Of a stretch of DNA of 64,000 nucleotides, positions 1-9,208 are shown piece after piece. The notes under the pieces are model-generated. The model did no database searches. It was not told the origin of the DNA and worked only from the letters and a program-made list of their open reading frames with translations. Within the stretch, counting starts at the first letter, position 1; the number at the start of each line of letters is the position of its first letter. The stretch is from Microbacterium sp. C7(2022) (GTDB lineage Bacteria; Actinomycetota; Actinomycetes; Actinomycetales; Microbacteriaceae): assembly GCF_028823665.1 (NCBI RefSeq), contig NZ_JAPEHV010000002.1, positions 310,001-374,000 on the forward strand, given 5' to 3'. Made by a program: the position numbers and the translations under genes.

Positions 1-704
1 TTCTCCGGCGTGTTGGGCGACTGGAAGTCGGCTTCCCATGCCTCGGCGACGGGCGTGAGCCACTCGGTGTCGCCCTCCTGGATAGCCGTGACCAGCTGGT
101 CCTTGGCTTCCTGCGGGTCCTCGATCTCGGGGTACGCGAGCATCACGGCTGCGTGAGCCGCGACCGAGCCGACAGCGAACTGGACTTCCCAGTCCACGTA
201 CGGCACGTCGTAGACGAGCGTGAGCTTGTGGTCGTCGATCTCCGGCAGCTCGGACGCGAGGTCCGCGCGGGGGTTCGCGTAGTTGAAGAGCGCGCCGCCC
301 TCTTCGTTTTCGAACGCCTGGAAGATGTAGGCCCATGACAGAAGCATGTCGGCCTCGTCGACGGCCACACCGTCCGACCAGGTGACGTTGTCGTTGATCG
401 TGTACTCCACGGTCAGCGGGTCGTCGCTGGTCTTCTCGTACGAACCGAAGTCGGTGTTCTGTACGAGCTCGGGCGAGTCGTTGTAGTAGTTGAAGCCGCT
501 CGTCGTGAGGTACGTGACGTTGCTGTTGGCGACGTTGTTACCCGACGTGCTGCTGGTGTTGAAGTTGTCGATGATGTCATTCCACGACACGGTGATTTCC
601 GTGTCTTCGATGACCTCCGACTCGTACGGGACCGAGCATCCGGCAAGAGCAAGCGCTCCCACCGTGACGATGCCCAGGCCTGCACCCAGACGTGTGATCT
701 TCAC
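1..704 (-). CDS. Peptide ABC transporter substrate-binding lipoprotein (3' end outside window)
   Basis: Solute-binding protein of a peptide-type ABC importer (family 5, DppA/OppA-like), expected to be anchored to the outer face of the membrane and to deliver oligopeptides to a permease. Only about 234 residues are in the window; the gene runs off the left edge. The GTG start is preceded by AGGAGG seven bases upstream. Residues 1-22 form a lipoprotein signal ending LALAG|C, with Cys23 the predicted lipidated residue. The mature part carries family-5 features: a YTINDNVTWSDG segment followed by a helix beginning VDEADMLLSW. It is transcribed away from the CPBP gene. The family assignment is firm; the substrate is unknown. 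Confidence 0.85.
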   Translation of the reverse strand, partial: MKITRLGAGLGIVTVGALALAGCSVPYESEVIEDTEITVSWNDIIDNFNTSSTSGNNVANSNVTYLTTSGFNYYNDSPELVQNTDFGSYEKTSDDPLTVEYTINDNVTWSDGVAVDEADMLLSWAYIFQAFENEEGGALFNYANPRADLASELPEIDDHKLTLVYDVPYVDWEVQFAVGSVAAHAAVMLAYPEIEDPQEAKDQLVTAIQEGDTEWLTPVAEAWEADFQSPNTPE

Positions 705-776
705 CCTGATTCCTCCTGTGCAAGGGATATGTGTGCCCGAAGAATGCGCTGTGCATCGCCGGACACGAATGTGTAA

Positions 777-805
777 ACGATAGGCGCGCTTGCAACCTTG
801 ATCAA
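777..805 (-). promoter_or_regulatory. Sigma-70-like promoter of the lipoprotein gene
   Basis: On the minus strand TTGATC (800-805) is followed by a 17-nt spacer and TATCGT (777-782). The predicted start site lies about 65 nt upstream of the GTG at 704. Hexamers and spacing fit the housekeeping consensus reasonably well. Inference from sequence only. Confidence 0.5.
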
Positions 806-912
806 AACGAATGCCGAAAACGTTACATGCCCTTTACTCAATCGGCGATCGATGTGGCATTCTGACAACATCACGCCGATGGCCGTCGGCTCGGTGAGAG
901 GGAGTCCACAAC

Positions 913-1716
913 GTGGCGGAAACGCGCGCAAACTCCGACCGCCCTCGGCTGTGGTGGGAGATCGCCATCGTCCTGGCGGTGACCGTCGGGCAGTCCGCGG
1001 TCTACTCCGTGCTCTCGCTCACACGGGCACTTCTTCGCCCGACGCCCATCGGCGATCAACAGACCCAACTGAACCCGTCGCGTGACGTCGCGGCGTTCTG
1101 GGATGTGCTCTACCAGGTGCTCTCGGTGTTCTTCGGACTGTCGCTCGTCGCGCTTGTCGTCTTTCTCCTTTGGGAACCCGGAGGCAATGCGCTGCGCCGG
1201 ATCGGACTGGACTTTCGCCGCTTCGGTGGCGACATCGCCCGCGCTCTCCTGTTGGCCGCGGCCATTGGCCTCCCCGGCCTCGCGCTGTATGCGGTGGGCC
1301 GCGCACTCGGCATCACCGTTCAGGTTCAGGCCTCACCGCTGGATGCGGCCTGGTGGACGGTGCCGCTCCTCGTGCTCGCGGCGCTGCGGGCGGGCCTCAC
1401 CGAGGAAGTCATCTTCATCGCCTACCTGTTCGACAGGCTCCGTCGACTGGGATGGGGTTGGTGGGCGATAATCCTCTCGACGGCGGCACTCCGCGCGGCG
1501 TATCACGCGTACCAGGGCATTGGTCCGATCATCGGCAACTTCGTCATGGGTGTCGTCTTCGGCTGGTGCTACAAGCGGTGGGGTCGCGTCATGCCTCTCG
1601 TGCTCGCGCACACGCTCATCGACATCGTGGCGTTCGTCGGGTACCCACTGGCCGTCGCGCTGTGGCCTGCGCTCTTCGGGACGGTTCCCCCGCCGACCCC
1701 TACTCCAACCTCCTGA
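913..1716 (+). CDS. CPBP family intramembrane protease homolog (variant motif)
   Basis: Polytopic membrane protein of the CPBP (Abi, Rce1-like) family, about 267 residues with roughly seven or eight hydrophobic segments. The putative metal-site residues are visible: Glu164-Glu165 in TEEVIF, His198 in RAAYHAYQG and His233 in AHTLID. The arginine of the usual EExxxR motif is replaced by Ile, as in a variant group I recall from actinobacteria. The GTG start is preceded by a GAGAGGGAG ribosome-binding site. The C-terminus ends in a Pro/Thr-rich tail. Protease activity and substrate are unproven. It stands alone and diverges from the lipoprotein gene. Confidence 0.8.
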   Translation: MAETRANSDRPRLWWEIAIVLAVTVGQSAVYSVLSLTRALLRPTPIGDQQTQLNPSRDVAAFWDVLYQVLSVFFGLSLVALVVFLLWEPGGNALRRIGLDFRRFGGDIARALLLAAAIGLPGLALYAVGRALGITVQVQASPLDAAWWTVPLLVLAALRAGLTEEVIFIAYLFDRLRRLGWGWWAIILSTAALRAAYHAYQGIGPIIGNFVMGVVFGWCYKRWGRVMPLVLAHTLIDIVAFVGYPLAVALWPALFGTVPPPTPTPTS

Positions 1717-1746
1717 CGTAGCCTCTGGCTACCATCGCCCCACCAG

Positions 1747-1779
1747 GCCGAAACACTCTGCGAGCGCCGAGACACAGCG
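1747..1779 (+). repeat. Dispersed GCCGAAACAC repeat, copy 1
   Basis: A 33-nt unit beginning GCCGAAACAC and containing TGCG-N-GCGC-Y-GAGAC. It recurs in the same orientation at 2936-2968 with about six mismatches. The two copies flank the gene at 1918-2880. No coding function is apparent. Confidence 0.5.
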
Positions 1780-1917
1780 CCTACTGCTGTTTTTCGCCGC
1801 AGTGGGCGTGTCTGAGTGGACGCGCCTCCTCCTCCACAGAAGGTACGGCGCCAGCATCCATCCACCATCCATCCGGGAGCGGCTCCGCGCGGCAGATGCG
1901 TGGCACACCAGGATGGA

Positions 1918-2880
1918 ATGTCCCTCCCTCTCACACCCGTCAACGGGGCTCCGATCGCACTATTGCGCGCATCGGATGCGCGAATGGCCGGTTTCCGCCC
2001 CCACGCTCAACCGCAACTGCACCGGGTGCGCCACGGCGTATATGCGCAAGCCGACGAGTGGGCGACCCTTGCCCCCTGGGGTCGCTACCTCGCGAGGGTG
2101 CATGCGTATGCGCTCACCTCATCCTCCGCGGTGTTCGCGCTGGAGTCAGCGGCGGTGCTGCACGGCTTGCCCGTGTTCGGCGAACCTTCAAGCATCCACC
2201 TGTTCGATCCAGATCGAAAGCGTTCAGTGCGCTACGGCGACGTCGAAGTCCACACCAGTCGGGACTCGCGGGAGATCAGCCCGATCGGTCGGACGAGGCT
2301 GCTCGCGACGTCGCTGCCCGAGACGGTTGTCGACCTGGGGCGGGTCCTCTCGCCGGCGCGCGGGCTCGCAGTTGTTGACGCATCGCTGTCCGCGCGCATG
2401 GGCCATGCCTGTTGCTTGGACCAACTCGCCTCGATTGCGGCAGCGCAATGCGCACGCCGCGGCGTGCGGGTGCTCGAGTGGCTGTGGGCGCGCGCGTCGG
2501 GCGTAGCGGAGTCCGTCGGCGAATCTGTGAGTCGAGCGGTAATCGAGTGGTGCGGATTCGATGAGCCCGCCCTACAAGAGGAGTTTCACTTCGAAGGCGA
2601 AACGGATCGGCCGGACTTCTTTTGGCGTCACGGCGCGATGGTCGGAGAATCAGACGGCTACGGCAAGTACGACGGCGACGCCGAGAAGATCAAGTCCGCG
2701 CTGATCAGAGAGAAGACGCGCGAAGACCGACTTCGTCGCCATCTGGGCGGGTTTGCTCGGTGGGACATGCGCGACGCCGTACGCGTGGATCCGCTCGCTC
2801 AAAAACTACTCGCGGCCGGCGTGCAGGTCGTCGCTGATCCGCAGCGCGCGATGCTCGCCACCCTCTCGCGACACCGTTGA
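1918..2880 (+). CDS. AbiEi-type / PD-(D/E)XK nuclease-like protein
   Basis: A 320-residue protein of the actinobacterial group with an AbiEi-like N-terminal half (winged-helix-type region with the segment SSAVFALESAAVLHGLP) and a C-terminal Vsr/DUF559-like nuclease fold. The likely active-site residues follow the PD-(D/E)XK spacing: Asp in DRPDFFW, then Glu in VGESDGYGKYDG with a lysine four residues on. ATG at 1918 was chosen because upstream in-frame sequence is low-complexity and lacks a ribosome site; an earlier in-frame ATG at 1816 is possible. No toxin partner is adjacent, so a toxin-antitoxin role is not supported here. Function unknown. Confidence 0.72.
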   Translation: MSLPLTPVNGAPIALLRASDARMAGFRPHAQPQLHRVRHGVYAQADEWATLAPWGRYLARVHAYALTSSSAVFALESAAVLHGLPVFGEPSSIHLFDPDRKRSVRYGDVEVHTSRDSREISPIGRTRLLATSLPETVVDLGRVLSPARGLAVVDASLSARMGHACCLDQLASIAAAQCARRGVRVLEWLWARASGVAESVGESVSRAVIEWCGFDEPALQEEFHFEGETDRPDFFWRHGAMVGESDGYGKYDGDAEKIKSALIREKTREDRLRRHLGGFARWDMRDAVRVDPLAQKLLAAGVQVVADPQRAMLATLSRHR

Positions 2881-2935
2881 GAGGTGCGGGCCGTGCCGCG
2901 GCGCGGATGGGAACCGCGAACTCCCCCGGGCGTTT

Positions 2936-3037
2936 GCCGAAACACAGTGCGTGCGCTGAGACCCCGCGGTAGCCACCGTGTCTCAGCGCAGCGAGCGTGT
3001 CTCGGCGCCGCAGTCGGCGCACGCACACTGTCTCGGC
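2936..3037. repeat. Dispersed repeat with imperfect inverted arms, copy 2
   Basis: The left arm (2936-2956) is a second GCCGAAACAC unit. The right arm (3017-3037) is its imperfect reverse complement, 18 of 21 positions matching. A further inverted GTGTCTC...GTGTCTCGGC segment lies between them at about 2978-3006. The arrangement resembles a REP or small palindromic unit in the intergenic space between the nuclease-like gene and gcvP. Confidence 0.5.
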
Positions 3038-3060
3038 ACCGCCGCCAGCGCAACGAGCGA

Positions 3061-3094
3061 GGGTGGGGTGGATGCCGCGGCATCCACCCCACCC
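3061..3094. terminator. Terminator hairpin between convergent genes
   Basis: Perfect 16-bp stem (3061-3076 with 3079-3094) and a 2-nt loop, GC-rich, lying just past the end of gcvP and past the plus-strand nuclease-like gene. There is no long T run, as is common in this lineage. It probably serves both directions. Confidence 0.7.
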
Positions 3095-3119
3095 TTCACC
3101 GAACGAAGTCAGAGACGTC

Positions 3120-6014
3120 TTACGCGAACGCTTCGATGGGCGGGCATGCGCACACGAGGTTGCGGTCGCCGTAGGCCTGATCGATGCGCCGCACCGGCGC
3201 CCAGTACTTGTTGCGCACGAGCGACGACACCGGATACACCGCGGTCTCGCGCGAGTACGGGTGCGACCACTCGCCCCTCACGACCGACTCCGCGGTGTGC
3301 GGCGCGTTCACGAGCGGGTTGTCGTCGGCCGGCCACTCCCCCGCGGCGACGGCATCTGCTTCAGCGCGGATCGCGATCATCGCCTCGATGAAGCGCTCGA
3401 TTTCGCCCAGGTCCTCCGACTCGGTGGGCTCCACCATGAGCGTCCCGGCGACGGGGAACGACATCGTCGGCGAGTGGAATCCGTAGTCGATGAGGCGCTT
3501 GGCGACATCATCCACCGTGATCCCCGTCGACTCGCGCAGCGGCCGCAGGTCGAGGATGCACTCGTGCGCGACGAGGCCCCCTTCGCCGGCGTACAGCACC
3601 GGGTAGTGGTCCCGCAGGCGGAACGCGATGTAGTTCGCCGCGAGCACCGCGGCAGCCGTGGCATCCCGAAGCCCCTCCGTGCCCATCATGCGCACGTACG
3701 CCCACGAGATCGGCAGGATGCTCGCCGAACCATGCGGGGCCGCCGACACCGCTCCGCCGGAGAACACACCGCCCGCGTGATCTGCACGCTGATCGAACGG
3801 ATGCCCGGGCAGGTACGGCGCGAGGTGCGCCTTTGCCGCAACAGGGCCGACCCCCGGGCCGCCACCGCCGTGCGGGATCGCAAACGTCTTGTGCAGGTTC
3901 AGGTGCGACACGTCACCGCCGAGGTCACCGAAGCGGGCGTACCCGAGAAGCGCATTGAGGTTCGCTCCGTCGACGTAGACCTGACCGCCGGCGTCATGCA
4001 CCGCCTGGGTGATCTCGAGCACGTCGTGCTCGTAGACACCGTGCGTCGACGGGTACGTGATCATCAACGCCGACAGAGTCTCGGCGTGCACGGCGATCTT
4101 GGCGCGCAGGTCGTCGAGGTCGACGTTTCCGGCCTCGTCGCACGCGACAACGACAACCTTCATGCCGGCGAGCACCGCCGATGCTGCATTCGTCCCGTGT
4201 GCCGACGACGGGATGAGACACACCGTGCGATCGACGTCGCCGTTCGCGTGGTGGTAGCCCCGGATCGCCAACAGGCCCGCAAGCTCCCCCTGGGAGCCGG
4301 CGTTGGGTTGCAGTGAGACGGCGTCGTAGCCCGTCACTTCGGCAAGCCAGCGCTCGAGTTGTTCAACGAGGGCGAGGTAGCCGTGCACGTCCGCTTCGGG
4401 CGCGAAAGGGTGCACGCGGGAGAACTCCGGCCACGACACCGCAGCCATCTCGGTCGCGGCATTGAGCTTCATCGTGCACGAGCCCAGCGGAATCATGCCG
4501 CGGTCAAGCGCGTAATCCCGATCAGCGAGCAGCTTCAGGTAGCGCATCATGGCGGTTTCAGAGTGATGCGATGTGAACACGGGGTGCGTCAGGAAGTCCT
4601 CGACACGGTGGAGGGATGCTGGCACTGCCGCAATCGGCGTCGCATCGTCATACGACAGAGCGCGCTCACCCTGGTCTCCTTCGCCGATGAACTCCCCTTC
4701 GGGAAGCCCGAAGGACCAGGCCACTGCGGCGAGGTCTTCGGTCGTGGTGGTCTCGTCTACCGAGATGGCCACCGTCGCCTCATCGACTGCGTACAGCTGG
4801 TACCCCCGCTCGCGCGCACGGTCGATGACACGCGAGGCAAGCCCGGGCACCCGCACGCGCACGGTGTCGAAGAACGCGTCAGACACCAGCGTGAGCCCGT
4901 AGGAACGCAGCCGGTTCGCCAAGGCTTCCGCTTTCTTTGCCACCTCGGTGGCAATTGCGGTGAGCCCCTGCGGGCCGTGGTAGACCGCGTACATCGAGGC
5001 CATGACGGCCAGCAGCACCTGCGCGGTGCAGATGTTCGACGTGGCCTTCTCGCGGCGAATGTGCTGCTCGCGCGTCTGAAGCGACAACCGGTAGGCGGCG
5101 TGGCCGACGGCATCCTGTGACACTCCGACCAACCGGCCGGGGAGCTGTCGCTCAAGGCCCGCACGGACCGACATGTATCCTGCGTGCGGTCCGCCGAACC
5201 CGAGCGGGACGCCGAACCGTTGGGTCGTGCCCACGGCTACGTCGGCTCCGAGCGCGCCGGGCGAGCGCAACAACGTCAGCGCGAGCAGGTCCGCGGCGAC
5301 AACAGCGATTCCGGCGTGCGCGTGCACGGCAGCGATGACATCCGTTGGATCCCACACCCGTCCCGACGCACCCGGGTACTGCACGAAAGCGCCGAACGCC
5401 TCGGGCAGCGACGCCACGTCGGCAGCCTCGAAGTCGACGATCTCCAGCGTGATGCCGAGCGCTTCGGCCCGGTGACCGAGGAGAGCATGCGTCTGCGGCA
5501 GCGCGTCAGCGTCGACGAGGAACAAATTGCTCTTCGATTTCGAGGCACGCCGGGCAACCAGCATCCCCTCGACGACGGCGGTCGACTCATCGAGCATCGA
5601 GGCGTTGGCGGTCTGCAACCCCGTGAGGTCGGTCACCATCGTCTGGAAGTTGATGAGAGCTTCCAAGCGCCCCTGGCTGATCTCGGGCTGGTAGGGGGTG
5701 TACGCGGTGTACCACGAGGGGTTCTCGAGCACGTTGCGCGCGATCACACTGGGAGTAAAGGTGTCGTAGTAACCGAGGCCGATCATCGGTCGCGCGGTGC
5801 GGTTCTGCGACGCCAAGGCGCGCAGCTCCGCGAGGGCCTCGGCCTCGGTGGCCGCGGGCAAGAGATCGCTCGTGGCGCGCGCAGTGGAGTGAATGGATGC
5901 CGGCACCGCCGTGCGCACGAGGGCATCGACGCTGTCGTACCCGAGGGCATCGAGCATGACGCGCTGGGCGTCGGCATCCGTCCCGATGTGACGCGCCGCG
6001 AAAGCCCCTGTCAC
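3120..6014 (-). CDS. gcvP: Glycine dehydrogenase (decarboxylating), P-protein
   Basis: PLP enzyme of the glycine cleavage system. It decarboxylates glycine and transfers the aminomethyl group to the lipoyl arm of GcvH. At 964 residues it is the full-length single-chain form with fused N- and C-terminal halves. Lys709, in [16 protein letters not shown], is the PLP-binding lysine followed by the family's glycine-rich stretch. The start overlaps the gcvH stop by 4 nt, so it is translationally coupled as the last gene of gcvT-gcvH-gcvP. Expression should follow the glycine riboswitch upstream of gcvT. No irregularities were seen. Confidence 0.98.
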   Translation of the reverse strand: MTGAFAARHIGTDADAQRVMLDALGYDSVDALVRTAVPASIHSTARATSDLLPAATEAEALAELRALASQNRTARPMIGLGYYDTFTPSVIARNVLENPSWYTAYTPYQPEISQGRLEALINFQTMVTDLTGLQTANASMLDESTAVVEGMLVARRASKSKSNLFLVDADALPQTHALLGHRAEALGITLEIVDFEAADVASLPEAFGAFVQYPGASGRVWDPTDVIAAVHAHAGIAVVAADLLALTLLRSPGALGADVAVGTTQRFGVPLGFGGPHAGYMSVRAGLERQLPGRLVGVSQDAVGHAAYRLSLQTREQHIRREKATSNICTAQVLLAVMASMYAVYHGPQGLTAIATEVAKKAEALANRLRSYGLTLVSDAFFDTVRVRVPGLASRVIDRARERGYQLYAVDEATVAISVDETTTTEDLAAVAWSFGLPEGEFIGEGDQGERALSYDDATPIAAVPASLHRVEDFLTHPVFTSHHSETAMMRYLKLLADRDYALDRGMIPLGSCTMKLNAATEMAAVSWPEFSRVHPFAPEADVHGYLALVEQLERWLAEVTGYDAVSLQPNAGSQGELAGLLAIRGYHHANGDVDRTVCLIPSSAHGTNAASAVLAGMKVVVVACDEAGNVDLDDLRAKIAVHAETLSALMITYPSTHGVYEHDVLEITQAVHDAGGQVYVDGANLNALLGYARFGDLGGDVSHLNLHKTFAIPHGGGGPGVGPVAAKAHLAPYLPGHPFDQRADHAGGVFSGGAVSAAPHGSASILPISWAYVRMMGTEGLRDATAAAVLAANYIAFRLRDHYPVLYAGEGGLVAHECILDLRPLRESTGITVDDVAKRLIDYGFHSPTMSFPVAGTLMVEPTESEDLGEIERFIEAMIAIRAEADAVAAGEWPADDNPLVNAPHTAESVVRGEWSHPYSRETAVYPVSSLVRNKYWAPVRRIDQAYGDRNLVCACPPIEAFA

Positions 6015-6394
6015 TCGGCACCGCCGGTGAGCTCGAGATACGCCGCGCGGTCGAGGAGGCCCTCTGCTGCGCCGGACTCGATGCGGATCTTGATGAGCCA
6101 GCCTTCGCCGAAGGCGTCAGAGTTGACGAGCGACGGGTCGTCCACCGCGGCGTCGTTGATCTCGACGACTTCACCGCTGAGCGGCGCGTAGAGTTCCCCG
6201 ACCGACTTGGTCGATTCGATCTCGCCGCAGACGGCGCCCGCGGCGACGGTCGATCCCGCATCGGGCAGCTCGACGAACACGACGTCGCCGAGCTTGTCGG
6301 CGGCGAAGTCGGTGATGCCGACGGTGGCGATGTCACCGTCCACGGCGATCCACTCGTGCTCTTCGGTGTACTTGAGGGTGTTCAGGTCGGTCAT
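6011..6394 (-). CDS. gcvH: Glycine cleavage system H protein
   Basis: Lipoyl carrier of the glycine cleavage system, shuttling the aminomethyl intermediate between GcvP and GcvT. It is 127 residues, the normal length. The lipoylation lysine is Lys63 in the motif [10 protein letters not shown], and the N-terminal KYTEEHEW signature is present. It sits 13 nt after gcvT and overlaps gcvP by 4 nt. Lipoylation enzymes are not in this window. Confidence 0.98.
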   Translation of the reverse strand: MTDLNTLKYTEEHEWIAVDGDIATVGITDFAADKLGDVVFVELPDAGSTVAAGAVCGEIESTKSVGELYAPLSGEVVEINDAAVDDPSLVNSDAFGEGWLIKIRIESGAAEGLLDRAAYLELTGGAE

Positions 6395-6407
6395 TGTCTA
6401 CTCCAGG

Positions 6408-7577
6408 TCAGTTGCTTCGCCGATAGAACGGCAGGGCGGTCACGGTGGCGGGGATGCGCGTCCCCCGCACGTCGATGTAGAGGGTGGTGTCGGGGTGGGC
6501 CACGCGCGGAACCACATACGCCATCGCGATGGGGTGCCCGAGCGTCGGGCTGAGCGCACCACTGGTGATCTCGCCCACCGGCTCGCCACCGTCTGCCGTG
6601 TCATACAGGGCATAGCCGGCGCGTCCCGCACGCTTGCCCTCGGAGGCGAGACCGACGAGCACGGGTGCGTCCACGGCGACGACGCTCGCGAGGCCCGAAC
6701 GCCCGACGAAGTCGTCCTTGTTCAGGGCGACAACCCGGCCCAGGCCTGCTTGCGCGGGTACCGTGTCGAGCGACAGCTCGTGCCCGTAGAGCGGCATCCC
6801 CGCCTCCAAGCGAAGCGTGTCGCGCGATGCAAGGCCCGCGGGTACGAGCTCGTGTGGCTGCCCCGCGATCAAAAGGGCGTCCCACAACGTTTGCGCGTGC
6901 GAGATCGGTACGAGCAACTCGAAGCCATCTTCACCCGTGTAGCCGGTGCGCGCGACGAAGAGAGGCACGCCGCGGAACTCGCCCGCCGCCCACGCGTAGT
7001 AGCCGAGGTCGGCCAGCGCGGGCGTGATGCCGGTGATCCCGTCCGTCGCTTCCACGACGGTGCGCGCGATCGGCCCCTGGACAGCGAGAAGGGCGAACTC
7101 ATCGGTGACGTCGGTGACCAGCCCGGAGGCGTGGACAGGTACGACGCCAGTGTCTTCTGCGGGAGCCTCGGGGACGGCGAAGCCCTCCGAGCGCTCGTCG
7201 AACGCGGCCGCGACCGCATCACGATTGCCCGCGTTCGCGATCACCAGGAAGCGCTCATCGGCGAGCCGGTACACGATGACGTCATCGACAATGCCGCCGG
7301 ATTCGGCAAGCACCAGTGAGTACTTTGCACGCCCCACCTTCATCGGCGAGATCGCTCCGGCCAACGCGAAGTCGAGGAATGCAGCGGCGTCAGGGCCGGC
7401 CACGATGAACTCGGCCATGTGCGAAATGTCGAAGAGCCCGGCCGCCCTGCGCACAGCATGGTGCTCGGCAAGGTCCGAGCTGTAGCGCACCGGCATCAGC
7501 CAGCCGCCGAAGTCGGTGAAGGATGCCCCGAGTTCGTGATGGCGCTCGTGCAGGGGCGTCGTGCGGGGGTCGGTCAT
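6408..7577 (-). CDS. gcvT: Glycine cleavage system aminomethyltransferase, T protein
   Basis: Tetrahydrofolate-dependent aminomethyltransferase that releases ammonia and makes 5,10-methylene-THF. It has 389 residues from the ATG at 7577, chosen because GGGAGA precedes it; an in-frame start 33 nt upstream lacks a ribosome site. The family N-terminus (TTPLHERHHELGA, then FGGWLMPVRY) and the IGEITSGALSPTLG-type C-terminal motif are clear. It is the first gene of gcvT-gcvH-gcvP and directly follows a tandem glycine riboswitch. Confidence 0.97.
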   Translation of the reverse strand: MTDPRTTPLHERHHELGASFTDFGGWLMPVRYSSDLAEHHAVRRAAGLFDISHMAEFIVAGPDAAAFLDFALAGAISPMKVGRAKYSLVLAESGGIVDDVIVYRLADERFLVIANAGNRDAVAAAFDERSEGFAVPEAPAEDTGVVPVHASGLVTDVTDEFALLAVQGPIARTVVEATDGITGITPALADLGYYAWAAGEFRGVPLFVARTGYTGEDGFELLVPISHAQTLWDALLIAGQPHELVPAGLASRDTLRLEAGMPLYGHELSLDTVPAQAGLGRVVALNKDDFVGRSGLASVVAVDAPVLVGLASEGKRAGRAGYALYDTADGGEPVGEITSGALSPTLGHPIAMAYVVPRVAHPDTTLYIDVRGTRIPATVTALPFYRRSN

Positions 7578-7621
7578 GAGTTCTCCCGTCGGATCGGGTG
7601 GGCGCATCACGCCCGAAGGAA

Positions 7622-7830
7622 CTCCCCCTCTGTCATTGGCCTGAGAGTTTCACCCGACGTCGCGTTACAGCAACGATCGATCGGGCTTTCACCGTCGGCA
7701 GGCCCTGCGACGCAGCGCCTTTTCCAGAGTTGGCCGACCAGGGCGGTACGCGTACCTGAGAGATTGGCGGGGAGGCTTGCTCCTTCGGTGCTCGACACAC
7801 GAACTGTCGAGGCTCTCCCGCCCGGGTCAT
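7622..7830 (-). promoter_or_regulatory. Tandem glycine riboswitch (gcvT leader)
   Basis: Read on the minus strand, two aptamers of the gcvT class lie in series. The first has GGGAGAG, the core CCGAAGGAGCAA and CAATCTCTCAGGTA. The second has GACGGTGAAAGC, CGGGTGAAACTCTCAGGC and AATGACAGAGGGGGAG. The linker and orientation place both about 45 nt upstream of gcvT. In this class glycine binding normally turns on gcv expression, which would make the whole gcvTHP operon glycine-inducible. Confidence 0.92.
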
Positions 7831-7900
7831 CGGCCGATATTGACATGTGTGGCCAGCATATCGGTCACCGGTGCGCTCGCCGCACACAATTGCTCTCAAA

Positions 7901-9076
7901 TCACGCCGTGACGCACGATCCCGACGACACGGCGCGCTCTAGGGATTCCGCCTGCGCGACGACCGGCAGCAGTTCGGCAATGGTCATCGCGTAGCCCAGG
8001 TTCTCGTCGGCCTCCGCGCGGGCGAAGACGACTCCGGCCACCGCGCCTTCGCCGGTCAGAAGTGGGCCACCCGAGTTCCCCGGACGCACGGTCGCCTCGA
8101 GCGCATAGATTTCACGGGATGCCGATGATTCGGCGTAGATGTCGGGCACCGGCGCACTTCCCACGGACAGCACGGATGCGCCCACCATGGTGAACGGCCC
8201 GCCCAGAGGGTACCCCTGCACGACACCGGCGGCCCCCGCATCCAGTGTCCGACTCAGAGGCAACACCCGGGCGTCGAGATCGTCCACCGCGATCACGGCG
8301 AGGTCATCCACCGGGTCGAAGTAGACGATACGTCCTTCTTGCGCAGCGCGCCCAGGCAGTTCGACGAGCGGCTGGTCTACTCCCGCCACGACGTGAGCAT
8401 TGGTGACGATACGGTCGTCGGCGATCACGAAGCCACTGCCGGTCGAACTGCGACCGCACGCAAATGCGGTACCCGAGACGCGCGCGACAGAAGCGGCTGC
8501 CTGCGCGAGCGCCGGATCCTCCAGATCCACCGGGGGCATCGTCTGCGTCGGGGTGACCTCGAGCAGTTCACCGAGTTGCGGCAGGCCCTCGTCGATGACG
8601 ATCGCTCGCACTTCCGCGAGGGCACGGTCAACCGGGTCCGGCGTCAGAGAGTCGATCGTTCGCACCACCTGCGACGAGGACAGTGCGGACGAGACGATCG
8701 GCACGCCGGCAGCGATCAGCCCGGTCGCCGTGAGCGAGATCACGAGGGCGGAGACAGCCACGCCGGTGAGCGCACCGAGCAGACGATCGAATCCGCGAAG
8801 CGGGGTGCGATCCACACCGCGACGCACGGCCGCGCCAGCCGCGGCTCCCAACGACGAACCCACGAGGATCAGTCCGATCGCGGCGGCGACGCTTGCCAAG
8901 AGCCGCCATTGCGGCCAGGGCCACCAGTCATTGAGCAGCGGGACGAGCCAGTAGGCGGCAGCAGCACCCGCCGCGATTCCGGCGAAGACGCCGATGCTGC
9001 CCGTGAACCCCCGCGACGCCCCCGCGGCCAGCGCAATCACCAGGATCACGATCAGCACGATGTCAACGACGAGCAC
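7901..9076 (-). CDS. MarP-like membrane serine protease (CvpA domain + trypsin-like domain)
   Basis: A 391-residue protein with four N-terminal membrane segments of the CvpA/colicin V production type (about residues 1-130) followed by an extracytoplasmic trypsin-like protease domain. The catalytic triad is complete: His228 (TNAHVV), Asp258 (DDLAV) and Ser335 (GNSGG). The architecture matches mycobacterial MarP (Rv3671c), a protease needed for acid and oxidative stress resistance; the same role here is inference. GTG at 9076 was chosen because AGAGGAA lies just upstream; a GTG at 9100 has no ribosome site. It diverges from nrtR across a short promoter region. Confidence 0.88.
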   Translation of the reverse strand: MLVVDIVLIVILVIALAAGASRGFTGSIGVFAGIAAGAAAAYWLVPLLNDWWPWPQWRLLASVAAAIGLILVGSSLGAAAGAAVRRGVDRTPLRGFDRLLGALTGVAVSALVISLTATGLIAAGVPIVSSALSSSQVVRTIDSLTPDPVDRALAEVRAIVIDEGLPQLGELLEVTPTQTMPPVDLEDPALAQAAASVARVSGTAFACGRSSTGSGFVIADDRIVTNAHVVAGVDQPLVELPGRAAQEGRIVYFDPVDDLAVIAVDDLDARVLPLSRTLDAGAAGVVQGYPLGGPFTMVGASVLSVGSAPVPDIYAESSASREIYALEATVRPGNSGGPLLTGEGAVAGVVFARAEADENLGYAMTIAELLPVVAQAESLERAVSSGSCVTA

Positions 9077-9166
9077 GGGGTTCCTCTGCGATCTGCGCAC
9101 GAGCGCACGAATGGGTGATCAGCGTATGTGCGCAATCTATGAAAATGCCGATGGCGCGACTCCGTT

Positions 9167-9196
9167 TTGCCCTTTGTGTCATCGCGACACTAAGAT
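9167..9196 (+). promoter_or_regulatory. nrtR-nad operon promoter with embedded palindromic operator
   Basis: TTGCCC (9167-9172) and TAAGAT (9191-9196) are spaced 18 nt apart. Between and overlapping them lies a 21-nt palindrome, TTTGTGTC-ATCGC-GACACTAA (9173-9193), whose arms match at 7 of 8 positions. A protein bound there would block RNA polymerase, and NrtR, encoded by the next gene, is the obvious candidate. A third half-site, GACACTAA, lies at 9220-9227 inside the start of nrtR. Confidence 0.65.
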
Positions 9197-9208
9197 GATC
9201 GTGGAGTA

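Noticed and set aside
2997..4316. 439-codon plus-strand open frame opposite gcvP
   Set aside because: Arg/His-rich translation typical of shadow frames; gcvP on the other strand is complete.
7577..7610. Upstream in-frame start for gcvT
   Set aside because: No ribosome-binding site and non-conserved N-terminus; the start at 7577 has GGGAGA upstream and gives the family N-terminus.
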